Counted from the first letter of the stretch, positions 9,211 through 18,497 are shown. The stretch is 64,000 bases of DNA from Dysgonomonas sp. HGC4 (GCF_001261715.1 NZ_CVRU01000100.1:62001-126000); one strand, 5' to 3'. Translations and numbers: made by a program. Notes: a model not told the origin generated them from the letters alone.

Positions 9211-10341
9211 TTATATTTTTTTCGTAAATGCCCTTCTTGTTTTATGATGTTCTGCATTAAAATCATCCCAAAGTGCTGATACTTTGTTGTTTTGTTCCAA
9301 TTCGGGATTGCTTTCTGCAAAATGAAATCCACTTTTGTGAGCTGAAGGTATGAAGTCGTTGAATATCATAGCATTTACTCCTTTTCCTTGATATTCGGGG
9401 GCAATACCGATTAGTAAAAGATCAATGACTTTATTACTCTTAAATTTAAGAGCTTTAAGTAAATGGTACCAACCCCTGGGGAATAATTTTCCACCTGCTT
9501 TTTGCAGTGCTAATGATAAGCTAGGCATTCCTATTCCAAAGGCAACAAGTTCGTCAGTATCTTCTTTTATGATAAGAGAAACAATATCCCATCTTAGCAA
9601 TGGAACATACATTTTTACATAGTAATCTATTTGCTTCTGAGTCAAAGGTACAAATCCGTAAAGCGGAGCATATGCCTCATTCAGTAGATTAAATAGTTTA
9701 TCTACATAAGGTGTTATCTGCTTTAGGTTTTTAAACTTGAGAAGTTTAAGACCATATTTATTAGCAATTATATTTGCTATACGTTGATGTCTTTCGGGTA
9801 CAGCCTCGGGTACGGGAATATAGAACTCGTGCCAGTCTACATCTTTTTCGTATCCCAGACGTTCTATCTGATCCTTGTAGTAAGGGTAGCTATAAGTCGT
9901 AGCCATTGTAGATATTCTGTCATAGCCGAAAACTAGCAACCCTTCGTGATCTAGGTCTGTAAAACCCATTGGACCTTGTATGGCGTTCATGCCTTTGTTG
10001 CGTGCCCATTCTTCGGCAGTTGAGAAGAGTGCATCGACTACTTCGTTATCATCAATAAAATCAACAAAACCAAAACGTGCATGCTTTTGGTTCCATATTT
10101 CATTGGATCTGTGATTGATGATTGCAGCAATACGTCCTACAATCTTATTGTCTTTATAAGCTAAGAATAACTGTTGCTCACAGAAGTCAAATGCAGGATT
10201 CTTTTCTGAATCTAATGTACCTAATTCGTCTAATACCAAGGATGGTACATAGTAGGGACAGTCTTTGTATAAACGTATAGGAAATTTGATAAATTTCTTT
10301 TTAGAAGCTTTATCGTTTATTGGTACAATTCTTACGGACAT
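9211..10341 (-). CDS. GNAT-like acyltransferase of Bacteroidota (function unknown)
   Basis: 376 residues from the ATG at 10341. A longer frame starting at TTG 10386 is rejected because a TATCTTTG promoter element occupies that very place. The C-terminal third has a GNAT signature (LLLIGIAPEYQGKGVNAMIFNDF, with Q-x-K-G as acetyl-CoA loop). The N-terminal half carries FIKFPIRLYKDCPYYVP and GPMGFTDLDHEGLLVFGYD, a conserved block seen in large GNAT-related proteins of this phylum that are usually annotated as hypothetical or N-acetyltransferase. Substrate unknown. It stands between parE and a peptidase gene on the same strand. Confidence 0.7.
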   Translation of the reverse strand: MSVRIVPINDKASKKKFIKFPIRLYKDCPYYVPSLVLDELGTLDSEKNPAFDFCEQQLFLAYKDNKIVGRIAAIINHRSNEIWNQKHARFGFVDFIDDNEVVDALFSTAEEWARNKGMNAIQGPMGFTDLDHEGLLVFGYDRISTMATTYSYPYYKDQIERLGYEKDVDWHEFYIPVPEAVPERHQRIANIIANKYGLKLLKFKNLKQITPYVDKLFNLLNEAYAPLYGFVPLTQKQIDYYVKMYVPLLRWDIVSLIIKEDTDELVAFGIGMPSLSLALQKAGGKLFPRGWYHLLKALKFKSNKVIDLLLIGIAPEYQGKGVNAMIFNDFIPSAHKSGFHFAESNPELEQNNKVSALWDDFNAEHHKTRRAFTKKI

Positions 10342-10383
10342 TCTATTTGGATAATCAGAAATTACTACTTTTTGACTTTGTCG

Positions 10384-10391
10384 CAAAGATA
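10384..10391 (-). promoter_or_regulatory. -7 element deciding the start of the GNAT-like gene
   Basis: TATCTTTG on the minus strand. It places the transcription start near 10378, downstream of the upstream TTG codon, and so supports the ATG at 10341. Confidence 0.55.
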
Positions 10392-10413
10392 AGATTTTTT
10401 ACTGAAAGTGGGT

Positions 10414-11193
10414 TTATACTCGTTTTATTGTTGAGAGTGTATGCGTATACTTTGTCGTCTCGTGGTTGTAAATACCTTGTTGATCAACTTGTTCTATTTT
10501 TACTTTACCCGATGCATGGATAATTTTATTGTTTCCAAGAAATATCCCTACATGAGTTATACGTCCTTCTTTTTCGAAGAATAATAGGTCATTAGGTTGT
10601 GCTTCTTCTAGAGTATCTACTTTTACTCCTTCTAAAGCCTGCATACTGGCATCACGAGGCAATGCAAATCCATTCATGGCATATACTGTTTGTACTAAAC
10701 CCGAACAATCTATTCCTAATATGTTTTTGCCCCCCCAAAGGTAAGGTGTATTAACGAATAGCATGGCCGATTCAATAATGTTGTCTTTATTGCTTTCGGG
10801 TAAGTATGTTACAAAAGTGGGGTGAATTTGAAATACTTTTCCACTAATTTCAAAGCTACTCTTTTCTGGATTGTAAAGGGGTAGGAGACTGCCTGCTGAT
10901 AAGCGGTATATGGTTTTATCTGTTATGCAGAATATATCGGCAATAGGTACGCAAGTACGAAATACGGGATGATCTATTATCTTTTTATGAGTTTCTTCAT
11001 CAATCTCAGTTAGAGATTTTGAGTCAGCCCATCCAAGATAGCCATCTCCATTGTTTCTAATTTTGACAAAAGAGTCCGATTCTTCAAGTATCTCGCATGT
11101 ATCACCAAATAATAATTGAGTGACCATTTCGGATGCTTCACTGGCTTCTGATCGAATTGGTAAGGTTGTATTTAAATAAATTGCATATTTCAT
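10414..11193 (-). CDS. SH3b-NlpC/P60 cysteine peptidase (YkfC/DPP VI-like)
   Basis: 259 residues from ATG 11193; a longer frame exists but would begin at 11292 inside the neighbouring gene with an uninformative extension. The N-terminal half is SH3-like (LPIRSEASEASEMVTQLLFG, then YLGWADSKSL). The C-terminal half is NlpC/P60 with the triad Cys in GIDCSGLVQ, His in THVGIFLG and His in IIHASGKV. No signal peptide is seen, which fits cytoplasmic gamma-D-glutamyl-dipeptide hydrolases that recycle cell-wall peptides (dipeptidyl peptidase VI). It follows a second peptidoglycan-type protein (DUF1287) by 65 bases on the same strand. Confidence 0.85.
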   Translation of the reverse strand: MKYAIYLNTTLPIRSEASEASEMVTQLLFGDTCEILEESDSFVKIRNNGDGYLGWADSKSLTEIDEETHKKIIDHPVFRTCVPIADIFCITDKTIYRLSAGSLLPLYNPEKSSFEISGKVFQIHPTFVTYLPESNKDNIIESAMLFVNTPYLWGGKNILGIDCSGLVQTVYAMNGFALPRDASMQALEGVKVDTLEEAQPNDLLFFEKEGRITHVGIFLGNNKIIHASGKVKIEQVDQQGIYNHETTKYTHTLSTIKRV

Positions 11194-11258
11194 ATTAAGT
11201 AACTTAGAGTATTTAATGATACATTCATTAGTCTGAATAAAATGTATTTTATGTTTAC

Positions 11259-11846
11259 TTATTTGTATCTGTAATGACCTACAATTTTCCACGCAAATAG
11301 ACGGTCTTCTATTACTTGACCTCCACCTATATTATGTACAATGAGGAGTCTTTTTCCATCTTGCGATTTTCGGTTTACTACTATTCCTATATGTGCTAAC
11401 CCATTGTCGAGAGTCCACGATACAATATCTCCTGCTCGATAATCTTCAGGGTTTGTAGTTATAGGCTTTACTGTACCGTTTCGAGTGAAGAATGTTTCGA
11501 GATTGTACACTCGGCGATGATCAATATTAGTATCTGTTTTCTTTAAGCCCCATTTCTTTTGACTGGGGTATTTGCTGAAATTAGCTTTCATGTCTTCATG
11601 CACTTCTTTCTGCAAATCGATATTCATTTTTCGATACGCTCTTATTACAACATCGGTACATACCCCTTTGTTTGCAGGCACATCTCCGTTAGGGTAAGGA
11701 ATACTAAAATATGTGGGGTCATAAGTAACTCTGGATCTAGTTAATTCTATGGTTGCATCTGATAATTGATCATAGAAATCCTTTTCTTGTGCAGAAATAG
11801 GAAGGAGAGTATAAAGAAAGACAGTTACAAATAATAATATTTTCAT
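11259..11846 (-). CDS. DUF1287 exported NlpC/P60-fold protein
   Basis: 195 residues with an N-terminal signal peptide (MKILLFVTVFLYTLLPISAQ). The family pattern is nearly complete: YDPTYFSIPYPNGDVPANKG, VCTDVVIRAYR (conserved Cys), NIDHRRVYNLETFF, GDIVSW and AHIGIV (conserved His). The Cys and His line up as in NlpC/P60-fold cysteine peptidases, so a periplasmic peptidoglycan role is plausible but unproven for the family. It is likely co-transcribed with the SH3b-NlpC/P60 gene downstream, suggesting a murein-fragment processing pair. Confidence 0.85.
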   Translation of the reverse strand: MKILLFVTVFLYTLLPISAQEKDFYDQLSDATIELTRSRVTYDPTYFSIPYPNGDVPANKGVCTDVVIRAYRKMNIDLQKEVHEDMKANFSKYPSQKKWGLKKTDTNIDHRRVYNLETFFTRNGTVKPITTNPEDYRAGDIVSWTLDNGLAHIGIVVNRKSQDGKRLLIVHNIGGGQVIEDRLFAWKIVGHYRYK

Positions 11847-11914
11847 TCTTGAGGTTTAATGGATATGTAAACACGAAGACAAATATAATGTAAAAGCTGA
11901 TGTTGGACAATAGA

Positions 11915-11950
11915 AAGAGTCCGTAAGGATAGTTTCCATCGGACTCTTAT
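11915..11950 (-). terminator. Terminator-like hairpin after the acyltransferase
   Basis: AAGAGTCCG pairs with CGGACTCTT across a 16-nt loop. It is T-rich on both sides, close to the stop at 11978, and serves the minus-strand acyltransferase. Confidence 0.55.
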
Positions 11951-11977
11951 TTTGTAATGATTTATATCTTTGTTTCG

Positions 11978-13042
11978 TTATCGTGTGGTTACTTTATTGA
12001 GAGATGTTTTAAGTTTCGATTGCAGCCCAAATGTTTTTTTATCCATGAAATCTATAATAGGATCGAATATCTGTTGTCGCACTTTTTCGATACCTGCGCA
12101 GATTAGGAATACTATAATTGCAACTGCTATTAGTGCTATAAACATTAATATAGGGTTATCTATAGCATTATTTACTTGTTGTATAATATTCTTTAGAATA
12201 AATCTGTTGTCAGGTGTTTCATGTATTAAATATACCCCAAAGGTAAGGGGAGCTATTTTATTGATGATCCGACTTTTTAATTTAAGTTTTTTGAAACAGT
12301 AAAAGAAGAAAACTGCGCCTAAAATAACTAAAGGGGAATTGTAAGACATAAGTCGCCATGCGAAATTTTCTTTTCCTAATAATATGCTACCTATAACCCA
12401 TGTAAATGTTAGCAAGTAGATACATATATGTATGGGGATTGCTCTTTTTATGTATGGTATATATTTGCCACAATAACGGGCAATTATATAAATTAGTAAC
12501 ATTGTAAAGAGTCCATAACCACCACCTCCGTAGAAGTTGTTCCCTGTGATAGGATAGCTACAACTTAGATATAGCAAAATAAGAATAAGGGCTCCCGTTT
12601 GATAAGCTTTTAGGGCTTCTATACCTTTATTGATAAAGGGTGATAAAATATATACTCCTACAAATGCATTTAGAAACCACCATACAGGATATGTTAAGGG
12701 AAAAAATCTCTTAACTAAGTCAACAAGTGAAAAGTTTTCGGGTGATAATAATATGTTGTAAATAATGTATGCTCCAACAGAATAGAACATTCCTTGAAAT
12801 ATAAACGATACCAAGCTTTTGAGTTTGAATTTTATACCATAATATCCCGAAATAAATATAAAGCAATTGACTGCTATTATTGCAAAAGTATTCACGAGTG
12901 TGAACAGCAAAGTTTTGTTCCAACTGTCAGGATCGCATTTGATTATCAAATGATGTAAGATTACCATCACCATCAGTACTATACGCAATAATTCAATGTT
13001 GGAGTCGCGTTCAGGCTTTTTAGTTAGTGTTTGTCGATTCAT
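11978..13042 (-). CDS. Acyltransferase family 3 membrane protein
   Basis: 354 residues with about ten membrane helices. The N-terminus has SNIELLRIVLMVMVILHHL, the family hallmark (R-x10-H type) of membrane O-acyltransferases that acetylate surface sugars. VYLIHETPDNRFIL near residue 270 is the second conserved block. It should transfer an acetyl or succinyl group to an exopolysaccharide, O-antigen or similar glycan. No glycan-synthesis genes lie nearby, so the acceptor is unknown. It lies between alaS and the DUF1287 gene with a terminator on each side and is probably monocistronic. Confidence 0.88.
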   Translation of the reverse strand: MNRQTLTKKPERDSNIELLRIVLMVMVILHHLIIKCDPDSWNKTLLFTLVNTFAIIAVNCFIFISGYYGIKFKLKSLVSFIFQGMFYSVGAYIIYNILLSPENFSLVDLVKRFFPLTYPVWWFLNAFVGVYILSPFINKGIEALKAYQTGALILILLYLSCSYPITGNNFYGGGGYGLFTMLLIYIIARYCGKYIPYIKRAIPIHICIYLLTFTWVIGSILLGKENFAWRLMSYNSPLVILGAVFFFYCFKKLKLKSRIINKIAPLTFGVYLIHETPDNRFILKNIIQQVNNAIDNPILMFIALIAVAIIVFLICAGIEKVRQQIFDPIIDFMDKKTFGLQSKLKTSLNKVTTR

Positions 13043-13080
13043 ATTATCTACTCCAGTTTTAGTGGGGTTATGAAAAAATA

Positions 13081-13119
13081 AAACGGTTCAATATATAATA
13101 AGCTATTATTGAACCGTTT
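13081..13119 (-). terminator. Strong intrinsic terminator downstream of alaS
   Basis: AAACGGTTCAATA pairs with TATTGAACCGTTT. On the minus strand the stem is followed by a tract of T residues. It is the second of two hairpins after alaS. Confidence 0.75.
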
Positions 13120-13120
13120 T

Positions 13121-13140
13121 TAGGTCTTAGACTCTTTTAT
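13121..13140 (-). repeat. Diverged copy of the dispersed palindrome
   Basis: TAGGTCTTAGACTCTTTTAT, a weaker match to the reversed consensus, next to the terminator. Confidence 0.3.
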
Positions 13141-13194
13141 AGCCTTTATTTAGTAAAATAGCTATATCAAAAAGTTATTTATTTAAAATAGAAC

Positions 13195-13225
13195 AAAGGA
13201 TACTAAAAAAATATGTATCCTTTGA
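13195..13225 (-). terminator. First hairpin after alaS
   Basis: On the minus strand, CAAAGGATAC pairs with GTATCCTTTG, then a T-rich stretch. It starts within 10 bases of the alaS stop codon. Confidence 0.6.
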
Positions 13226-13230
13226 TTATT

Positions 13231-15840
13231 TTATTTCAGCTTTTCCAGAATTTCGTCCACAGCTTTTGCTAAGCCATCCGAGTTTTTGCCACCTGCCGTA
13301 GCAAAGTGAGGTTGACCGCCACCGCCACCTTGTATGTTTTTGGCAGCTTCGCGTACTATTGTTGATGCATTTAAGCCATGTGCAACAAGATCGTCCGATA
13401 GCATAAGCGTTAGATTAGGCTTATCGTCTATGTCGGTTGCTCCAATGAATGCAGCGTGTTCGGGGAATTGTCCTCTGATTTGGAATGCAATATCTTTTAC
13501 AATCTCAGCAGGGAAATGTCCTCTCAATGTGAATATTTCGATGCCGTTAACAATCTGTCTGCTTTTGATGATAGAGTTTTTTACTTGAACGGCTTTTTCT
13601 TTCATGAACTCATCGATGCGTTTTCTCATTTCTGCACTTTCGCTGAAGAATTTTTGGAATGCCTGAGTCAAGTTTGGAGCATTGTGCATCAAAGCTTTGA
13701 GCTCTGCAATAATGTCTTGTTGAGCGTAGAAATACTCTTCGCATGCTTCGGCAGTAATTGCTTCTATACGTCTTATTCCTGCTGCAATAGAACTCTCGTT
13801 GATAATGCGGAAAGAACCGATTCTTCCGGTTGATGAAATGTGAGTACCACCACATAGTTCAACTGAATCACCAAAACGTATTACACGAACTTCGTCACCG
13901 TATTTTTCACCGAACAGAGCCATCGCTCCCATTGAGTGAGCTTCTGAGATTGGAATGTTTCGAGCTTCTTTTAATGCGATATTTTCTCTTATTTTAGAAG
14001 TTACAAAGCGTTCTACTTTGCGAATTTCTTCATCTGTGAGTTTTTGGAAATGAGAGAAGTCAAATCTTAGAACTGATGGTGATACAAAAGATCCCTTTTG
14101 TTCTACATGTGTACCTAATATCTCGCGCAAACCTTCGTGCAAAAGGTGAGTTGCAGTATGGTTACATTCTACAGCCGTACGTCTTTCGGTATTGATGCGA
14201 GCCACAAAATGAGCTGTAACATCTTTAGGTAATTTCTTGGTGATGTGTTCAGCCAGATTGTTTTCACGCTTAGTGTCAATTATCTCGATTGTTTCATCAT
14301 CATCAATTAACCAGCCGGTATCGCCAACCTGTCCACCCATTTCTGAATAGAAAGGAGTGCGATCGAGCACTATTTGGTAAAATTCGTTATTCTTTTGTTT
14401 AATTTGGCGATAGCGAAGTATTTCTGCTTCACATTGAGTATAATCGTATCCGATAAATTCAGGCTCACCTTCACGTATGATAATCCAATCGCCTGTTTCT
14501 ACAGCCGCAGCATTACGTGCACGGTCTTTTTGTTTCTGCATTTCGGCTTTAAATCCTTCTTCATCGACACTCATATTGTTTTCGCGCAATATAAGCTCGG
14601 TTAAATCAAGAGGGAATCCGTATGTGTCGTACAATGTAAAGGCATCAAGACCTTTTAATATTGTTGAGTTATTTGCTCTAGTTTCAGCTATTTGCTTGTC
14701 TAGTAGTTTTATACCTGTATCTAAAGTACGTAGGAAAGATTCCTCTTCTTCCTGTATATCTCTGATGATTAAGGTCTTTTGCTGATATAGCTCAGGATAA
14801 GCCTCACTCATCGATTCGATAAGGGTAGGAATCAACTTATACATGAATGCTTTTTGCTGATTGAGGAATGTGTAGCCATAACGAACTGCACGACGAAGAA
14901 TACGACGAATTACGTATCCAGCTTTAGCGTTCGATGGTAATTGTCCATCAGCAATAGAGAAAGCAATTGTACGGATATGGTCGGCAATAACACGCATTGC
15001 TATGTCCTTTTTCTCGTCTTCTCCGTAAGTACTATTAGTTAATTCACCAATAGCTTTGATTAGAGGCTGGAATACATCAGTATCGTAGTTCGACGTTTTA
15101 CCTTGAACAGCCATACAAAGACGCTCGAATCCCATACCTGTATCTATTACTTTAGCAGGAAGCTCTTCAAGCGACTTATCTGCTTTGCGGTTGAATTGCA
15201 TGAAAACAAGGTTCCAGATTTCGATAACGTCCGGATCTTTATTTACTAACAATGCTCCGTCTACTTTAGCACGCTCTTCATCCGAACGTATATCTATATG
15301 TATTTCTGAGCAAGGACCACAGGGACCTGTGTCTCCCATTTCCCAGAAGTTATCTTTTTTGTTTCCGTTAATGATTCTCTCTTTTGGTAGATATTGAAGC
15401 CAGAAGTCGGCAGCTTCATCATCACGAGAAAGTCCGTCTTCGGGTGCTCCCTCAAATACGGTTACATATAATCTTTCTTTATCAAGTTTTAAAACCTCAG
15501 TCAGATATTCCCATGCCCATGCAATAGCTTCTTCTTTGAAATAATCGCCAAATGACCAGTTACCAAGCATTTCGAACATGGTATGGTGATACGTATCGTG
15601 TCCTACTTCTTCCAAGTCATTATGTTTTCCGCTTACACGTAAACATTTTTGAGAATCCGCCACTCTTGGATATTTAATAGGTGTATTGCCCAGAATGATG
15701 TCTTTAAATTGATTCATACCGGCATTGGTAAACATCAATGTGGGATCGTCTTTAATCACCATAGGGGCTGAAGAAACAATTTGATGTCCTTTAGACCTAA
15801 AAAATTCTTTGAACGAATTACGGATTTCTTTAGAAGTCAT
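13231..15840 (-). CDS. alaS: Alanine--tRNA ligase
   Basis: 869 residues, full length. The class II catalytic core begins with [19 protein letters not shown] and [16 protein letters not shown], and continues with [20 protein letters not shown] (motif 2). The editing domain shows [18 protein letters not shown] (HxxxH zinc/editing site) and CGGTH. The C-terminal C-Ala domain ends with the glycine-rich [14 protein letters not shown]. It charges tRNA-Ala and clears mischarged Ser and Gly. It is divergent from the M23 peptidase gene, with overlapping promoters between them, and ends in two terminator hairpins. Confidence 0.97.
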   Translation of the reverse strand: MTSKEIRNSFKEFFRSKGHQIVSSAPMVIKDDPTLMFTNAGMNQFKDIILGNTPIKYPRVADSQKCLRVSGKHNDLEEVGHDTYHHTMFEMLGNWSFGDYFKEEAIAWAWEYLTEVLKLDKERLYVTVFEGAPEDGLSRDDEAADFWLQYLPKERIINGNKKDNFWEMGDTGPCGPCSEIHIDIRSDEERAKVDGALLVNKDPDVIEIWNLVFMQFNRKADKSLEELPAKVIDTGMGFERLCMAVQGKTSNYDTDVFQPLIKAIGELTNSTYGEDEKKDIAMRVIADHIRTIAFSIADGQLPSNAKAGYVIRRILRRAVRYGYTFLNQQKAFMYKLIPTLIESMSEAYPELYQQKTLIIRDIQEEEESFLRTLDTGIKLLDKQIAETRANNSTILKGLDAFTLYDTYGFPLDLTELILRENNMSVDEEGFKAEMQKQKDRARNAAAVETGDWIIIREGEPEFIGYDYTQCEAEILRYRQIKQKNNEFYQIVLDRTPFYSEMGGQVGDTGWLIDDDETIEIIDTKRENNLAEHITKKLPKDVTAHFVARINTERRTAVECNHTATHLLHEGLREILGTHVEQKGSFVSPSVLRFDFSHFQKLTDEEIRKVERFVTSKIRENIALKEARNIPISEAHSMGAMALFGEKYGDEVRVIRFGDSVELCGGTHISSTGRIGSFRIINESSIAAGIRRIEAITAEACEEYFYAQQDIIAELKALMHNAPNLTQAFQKFFSESAEMRKRIDEFMKEKAVQVKNSIIKSRQIVNGIEIFTLRGHFPAEIVKDIAFQIRGQFPEHAAFIGATDIDDKPNLTLMLSDDLVAHGLNASTIVREAAKNIQGGGGGQPHFATAGGKNSDGLAKAVDEILEKLK

Positions 15841-15890
15841 GATATTTATAACTATGTATTTTGTTTTACAGATTCTTAATAAATAATAGC

Positions 15891-15921
15891 TTGCAAAAAT
15901 AAGCTAAAAACTTTACTTTTG
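15891..15921. promoter_or_regulatory. Overlapping divergent promoters of alaS and the M23 peptidase
   Basis: Plus strand: TTG at 15891-15893, 20 nt, then TACTTTTG at 15914-15921, a full Bacteroidota promoter for the gene at 15966. Minus strand: TATTTTTG at 15901-15894 for alaS. The two -7/-33 regions interleave, so the polymerases would compete for the site. Confidence 0.65.
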
Positions 15922-15965
15922 TGCCCATCTCAGCGAATAAAATTGAGGTGACTTGATCTTAAAGA

Positions 15966-16940
15966 ATGGCAAAAAAGGTATTTTATATATATAATCCGCA
16001 ATCGCTGACCTATGAGCGAGTGTATCCGAGCCTGGGAAAAAAAATATTTATTATCATTCGTAATCTTTTGGGAGGAATAATCTTAGGAGCTTTAGGTTTC
16101 TGGGCTTTAATGTATTATGTACTGGATTCTCCTAAAGAAATGGAATTGAAGAAAGAGAATAGACTGATCCGCACACAATATAATGTATTGTCCAAAAGAA
16201 TGGATAATGTATCCGAAGTGTTAAAGGATATCCAACAACGAGATGATAATATGTATAGGGCTATATTCCATGCAGAGCCTATTGCTTCTGCTATACGTAA
16301 TTCTACTGCCGGAGGAATCGGGCGGTATGATTATTTGATGGAATTATCGAATCCTGACTTGATTGTTCAAACATCGAAGAAGATAGATTTAATATCGAAA
16401 CAATTATATGTGCAATCGAAATCTTTTGATGAAATACTCGATTTGTCGAGGCAGCAAAAAGATCGTTTGCAGCACATACCAAGCATACAGCCTGTTGCAA
16501 ATAAAGATTTGTCGCGTGTAGCTTCGGGTTATGGTACTCGTATCGACCCTGTTTATGGTACACTGAGATTCCACGCCGGTATGGACTTTACGGCTAAGGA
16601 GGGTACAGATATTTATGCTACAGGAGATGGAGTTGTTACTTGGGCAGAGTGGCGTCAAGGTTATGGTAATTGCATCATAATAGATCACGGCTATGGTTTC
16701 GAAACTTTGTATGGTCATATGAGCTCGTATGTAGCTAAACGTGGTCAGAAGGTTAAACGTGGTGAGCTTATTGGTAAGATTGGTAGTACGGGTAAATCAA
16801 CAGGACCTCACTTACACTATGAGGTACATGTGAAAGGTAAGCCTGATAACCCTGCGAAATACTACTTCATGGACTTAACGCCTGAAGAATATGATAAGAT
16901 GTTACAGATTGCTGCTAACCATGGTCAGGTAATGGATTAA
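15966..16940 (+). CDS. M23 (LytM-type) peptidoglycan peptidase
   Basis: 324 residues. A cytoplasmic tail, one membrane helix (about 27-52), a charged helical stretch likely to be coiled coil (55-95), then a LytM domain from about 170 to 300. Zinc ligands are visible as RFHAGMDF (His, Asp) and HLHYEVH (second His pair), with GHMSSY and GSTGKSTGPHLH typical of active M23 enzymes. It should cut peptide cross-links in the periplasm or activate other amidases during cell-wall growth or division. It is followed by a MerR gene after about 110 bases; the pair alaS | M23-MerR is a conserved-looking layout in the phylum (from memory, not checked). Confidence 0.9.
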   Translation: MAKKVFYIYNPQSLTYERVYPSLGKKIFIIIRNLLGGIILGALGFWALMYYVLDSPKEMELKKENRLIRTQYNVLSKRMDNVSEVLKDIQQRDDNMYRAIFHAEPIASAIRNSTAGGIGRYDYLMELSNPDLIVQTSKKIDLISKQLYVQSKSFDEILDLSRQQKDRLQHIPSIQPVANKDLSRVASGYGTRIDPVYGTLRFHAGMDFTAKEGTDIYATGDGVVTWAEWRQGYGNCIIIDHGYGFETLYGHMSSYVAKRGQKVKRGELIGKIGSTGKSTGPHLHYEVHVKGKPDNPAKYYFMDLTPEEYDKMLQIAANHGQVMD

Positions 16941-17048
16941 GATTGTAAATCTTTTTTATTACTTTGGTAAGCGTAATTGCAATAAATAGTTATAGCTGTA
17001 AAATGCAGCAGTAAATATTTCACAATACTTAATTTTGTTTGTTGGAGT

Positions 17049-17390
17049 ATGATAGACTTTAGTAACAGTAAGAAATTGTATTTTACCATAAAAGAGGTAG
17101 CAAATCACTTTGGTGTGAATGAATCGCTTCTTCGTTTCTGGGAAACCGAGTTCAAGGAAATCAAACCTCGTAAAACTCCGGGAGGTGTGCGTCAGTACAC
17201 TCGGGAAGATATTGAAGCCATTGAATTGGTTTATTCGTTGGTTAAAAATAAGGGGTTAACTTTGGAGGGGGCACGCCAGACGCTTAAATTGAAGAAGGAT
17301 GAGGAAACTCGCCGTATAGATCTGATTCACCGTTTGGAGGATATAAAGAAAGAGCTAAATGACTTGAAAGAGGGATTAGAGAGTATATAG
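17049..17390 (+). CDS. MerR-family regulator
   Basis: 113 residues. The N-terminal winged helix-turn-helix has YFTIKEVANHFGVNESLLRFWE, TPGGVRQYTREDIEAIELV and NKGLTLEGARQTLK, the standard MerR DNA-binding pattern. A short C-terminal coiled coil (LIHRLEDIKKELNDLKEGLE) serves for dimerisation. There is no ligand-binding domain and no cysteine for metal sensing, as in the short Bacteroidota MerR proteins that follow M23 peptidase genes. The target is unknown. The stop codon is followed within two bases by a palindrome repeat. Confidence 0.88.
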   Translation: MIDFSNSKKLYFTIKEVANHFGVNESLLRFWETEFKEIKPRKTPGGVRQYTREDIEAIELVYSLVKNKGLTLEGARQTLKLKKDEETRRIDLIHRLEDIKKELNDLKEGLESI

Positions 17391-17392
17391 TT

Positions 17393-17407
17393 AAGGTTTT
17401 ACACCTT
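17393..17407 (-). repeat. Copy of the dispersed palindrome
   Basis: AAGGTTTTACACCTT followed by TTAT. It lies two bases after the MerR stop codon and upstream of that gene's terminator. Confidence 0.5.
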
Positions 17408-17425
17408 TTATGATAATATAAGTAA

Positions 17426-17461
17426 GCAGTGGAAATGGAAATTTCTGCTGCTTTTCTTTTT
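17426..17461 (+). terminator. Terminator of the M23-MerR unit
   Basis: GCAGTGGAAAT pairs with ATTTCTGCTGC over a 4-nt loop, followed by TTTTCTTTTTT. Confidence 0.75.
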
Positions 17462-17510
17462 TAGAAAAAAAAGAGTTGTTTTTTGTTGCAGAATTCAAAA
17501 TAAAGAACCT

Positions 17511-17527
17511 ACTTTGTAATTCAAAGT
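17511..17527. promoter_or_regulatory. Palindromic operator 1 of the CreD cluster
   Basis: ACTTTGTAATTCAAAGT, a 17-bp near-perfect palindrome ending nine bases before the first gene of the cluster. It is identical to the site at 18462-18478 except at the central T/A. It is probably bound by the winged-helix regulator encoded at 18145-18444; that assignment is inference. Confidence 0.65.
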
Positions 17528-17536
17528 GAAAAGTAT

Positions 17537-18145
17537 ATGGATCGCAATATGGATGATTTAAGATATATCCGTTCTACTATGGAACGTTCTACCAAATTCC
17601 TTTCATTGAGCGGAATTTCGGGAGTAATAGCAGGTTTAGTAGCCTTATGTGGCGCTTACCTTGCTTATCTTATAATGAAAGGCTCTTTTACTCTTACAGG
17701 CATTTTGTTATTTGATCTTTTTATTCTAGCTGCTATTGTTTTAGTTGTGGCATGTTCGGCAGGCATATATTTTTCTGCAAGGAAGGCTAAAAAGATAGGA
17801 GCCAAGTTTTGGACTCAGGTAACCGTCCAATTAATTAAGGATGCAGGAGTTCCCCTTGTTGTAGGAGGTTTGTTCAGTCTGATATTGGTATATCAAGGCT
17901 ATTTTGGGATGACAGCGTCTGCAATGCTTATCTTTTATGGAATTGCGTTGATTAATGCTGGAGCGAGAACATATCGCGATATTAAAATACTGGGAGCTTG
18001 CGAGATTGTACTAGGTTTATTGGCGGGCGTATTTATCGGAAATGGTCTGTTGTTGTGGGCAATTGGATTTGGTGTACTGCATATTGTGTATGGCATTGTG
18101 ATGTACATGAAATATGATGCTAAATCAGATAAAGCTAATGGATAA
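17537..18145 (+). CDS. Membrane protein of the CreD cluster, function unknown
   Basis: 202 residues with a short acidic/basic N-terminus (MDRNMDDLRYIRSTMERST) and about six membrane helices in three pairs: 24-47, 52-76, 98-120, 125-142 and 152-188. No catalytic motif is seen. Its stop codon overlaps the ATG of the winged-helix regulator (TAATG), so the two are translationally coupled. Proteins of this type with a SGISGVIAGLVAL-like first helix commonly stand before such regulators in Bacteroidota; they are usually annotated as hypothetical membrane proteins. An operator-like palindrome lies just upstream. Confidence 0.8.
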   Translation: MDRNMDDLRYIRSTMERSTKFLSLSGISGVIAGLVALCGAYLAYLIMKGSFTLTGILLFDLFILAAIVLVVACSAGIYFSARKAKKIGAKFWTQVTVQLIKDAGVPLVVGGLFSLILVYQGYFGMTASAMLIFYGIALINAGARTYRDIKILGACEIVLGLLAGVFIGNGLLLWAIGFGVLHIVYGIVMYMKYDAKSDKANG

Positions 18146-18444
18146 TGAAAGATATAATATCAGGTCTAAATAAGATATTTGATAGTCGGGTACGCTTGGG
18201 TATTATGTCGGTGTTGGTGGTTAATGATAGTGTTGATTTCAATACAATGAAAGAATTGCTCGAAGTAACCGATGGTAATCTGGCAAGTCATCTTAAGGCT
18301 TTGGAGAAAGAAGAAGTAATAGTTGTAAAGAAGCAGTTTGTGGGACGGAAACCTAATACCTCGTATAGTGTTACCGACCAAGGTAGAAAACTATTTCAGG
18401 AACATATTGACGCACTCGAAAAACTAATTAATCCTTTAACATAA
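18145..18444 (+). CDS. Winged-helix transcriptional regulator (ArsR/MarR-like)
   Basis: 99 residues, one winged helix: a helical start (LNKIFDSRVRLGIMSVLVV), a helix-turn-helix (FNTMKELLEVTDGNLASHLK) and a wing (VIVVKKQFVGRKPNTSYSVT), then a dimerisation helix. This matches the compact HTH_27 type with no metal-binding cysteines. It is coupled to the membrane gene before it and lies 53 bases upstream of creD. Two near-identical palindromes bracket the two genes, one at the operon head and one before creD; the likely role is repression of both units and of itself. Confidence 0.85.
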   Translation: MKDIISGLNKIFDSRVRLGIMSVLVVNDSVDFNTMKELLEVTDGNLASHLKALEKEEVIVVKKQFVGRKPNTSYSVTDQGRKLFQEHIDALEKLINPLT

Positions 18445-18461
18445 AATTTTTTTACTTATAA

Positions 18462-18478
18462 ACTTTGAAATTCAAAGT
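18462..18478. promoter_or_regulatory. Palindromic operator 2, before creD
   Basis: ACTTTGAAATTCAAAGT, extending to AACTTTGAAATTCAAAGTT. It lies 19 bases before the creD ATG, and 16 of its 17 positions match operator 1. Confidence 0.7.
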
Positions 18479-18497
18479 TCTTTTAAAATAGAAAGAG

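Noticed and set aside
10342-10386. TTG start of the GNAT-like protein at 10386
   Set aside because: It overlaps a TATCTTTG promoter element; the ATG at 10341 fits better.
13334-13855. Long open frames antisense to alaS and other large genes
   Set aside because: They mirror the codon structure of well-supported genes on the other strand and have no protein features.
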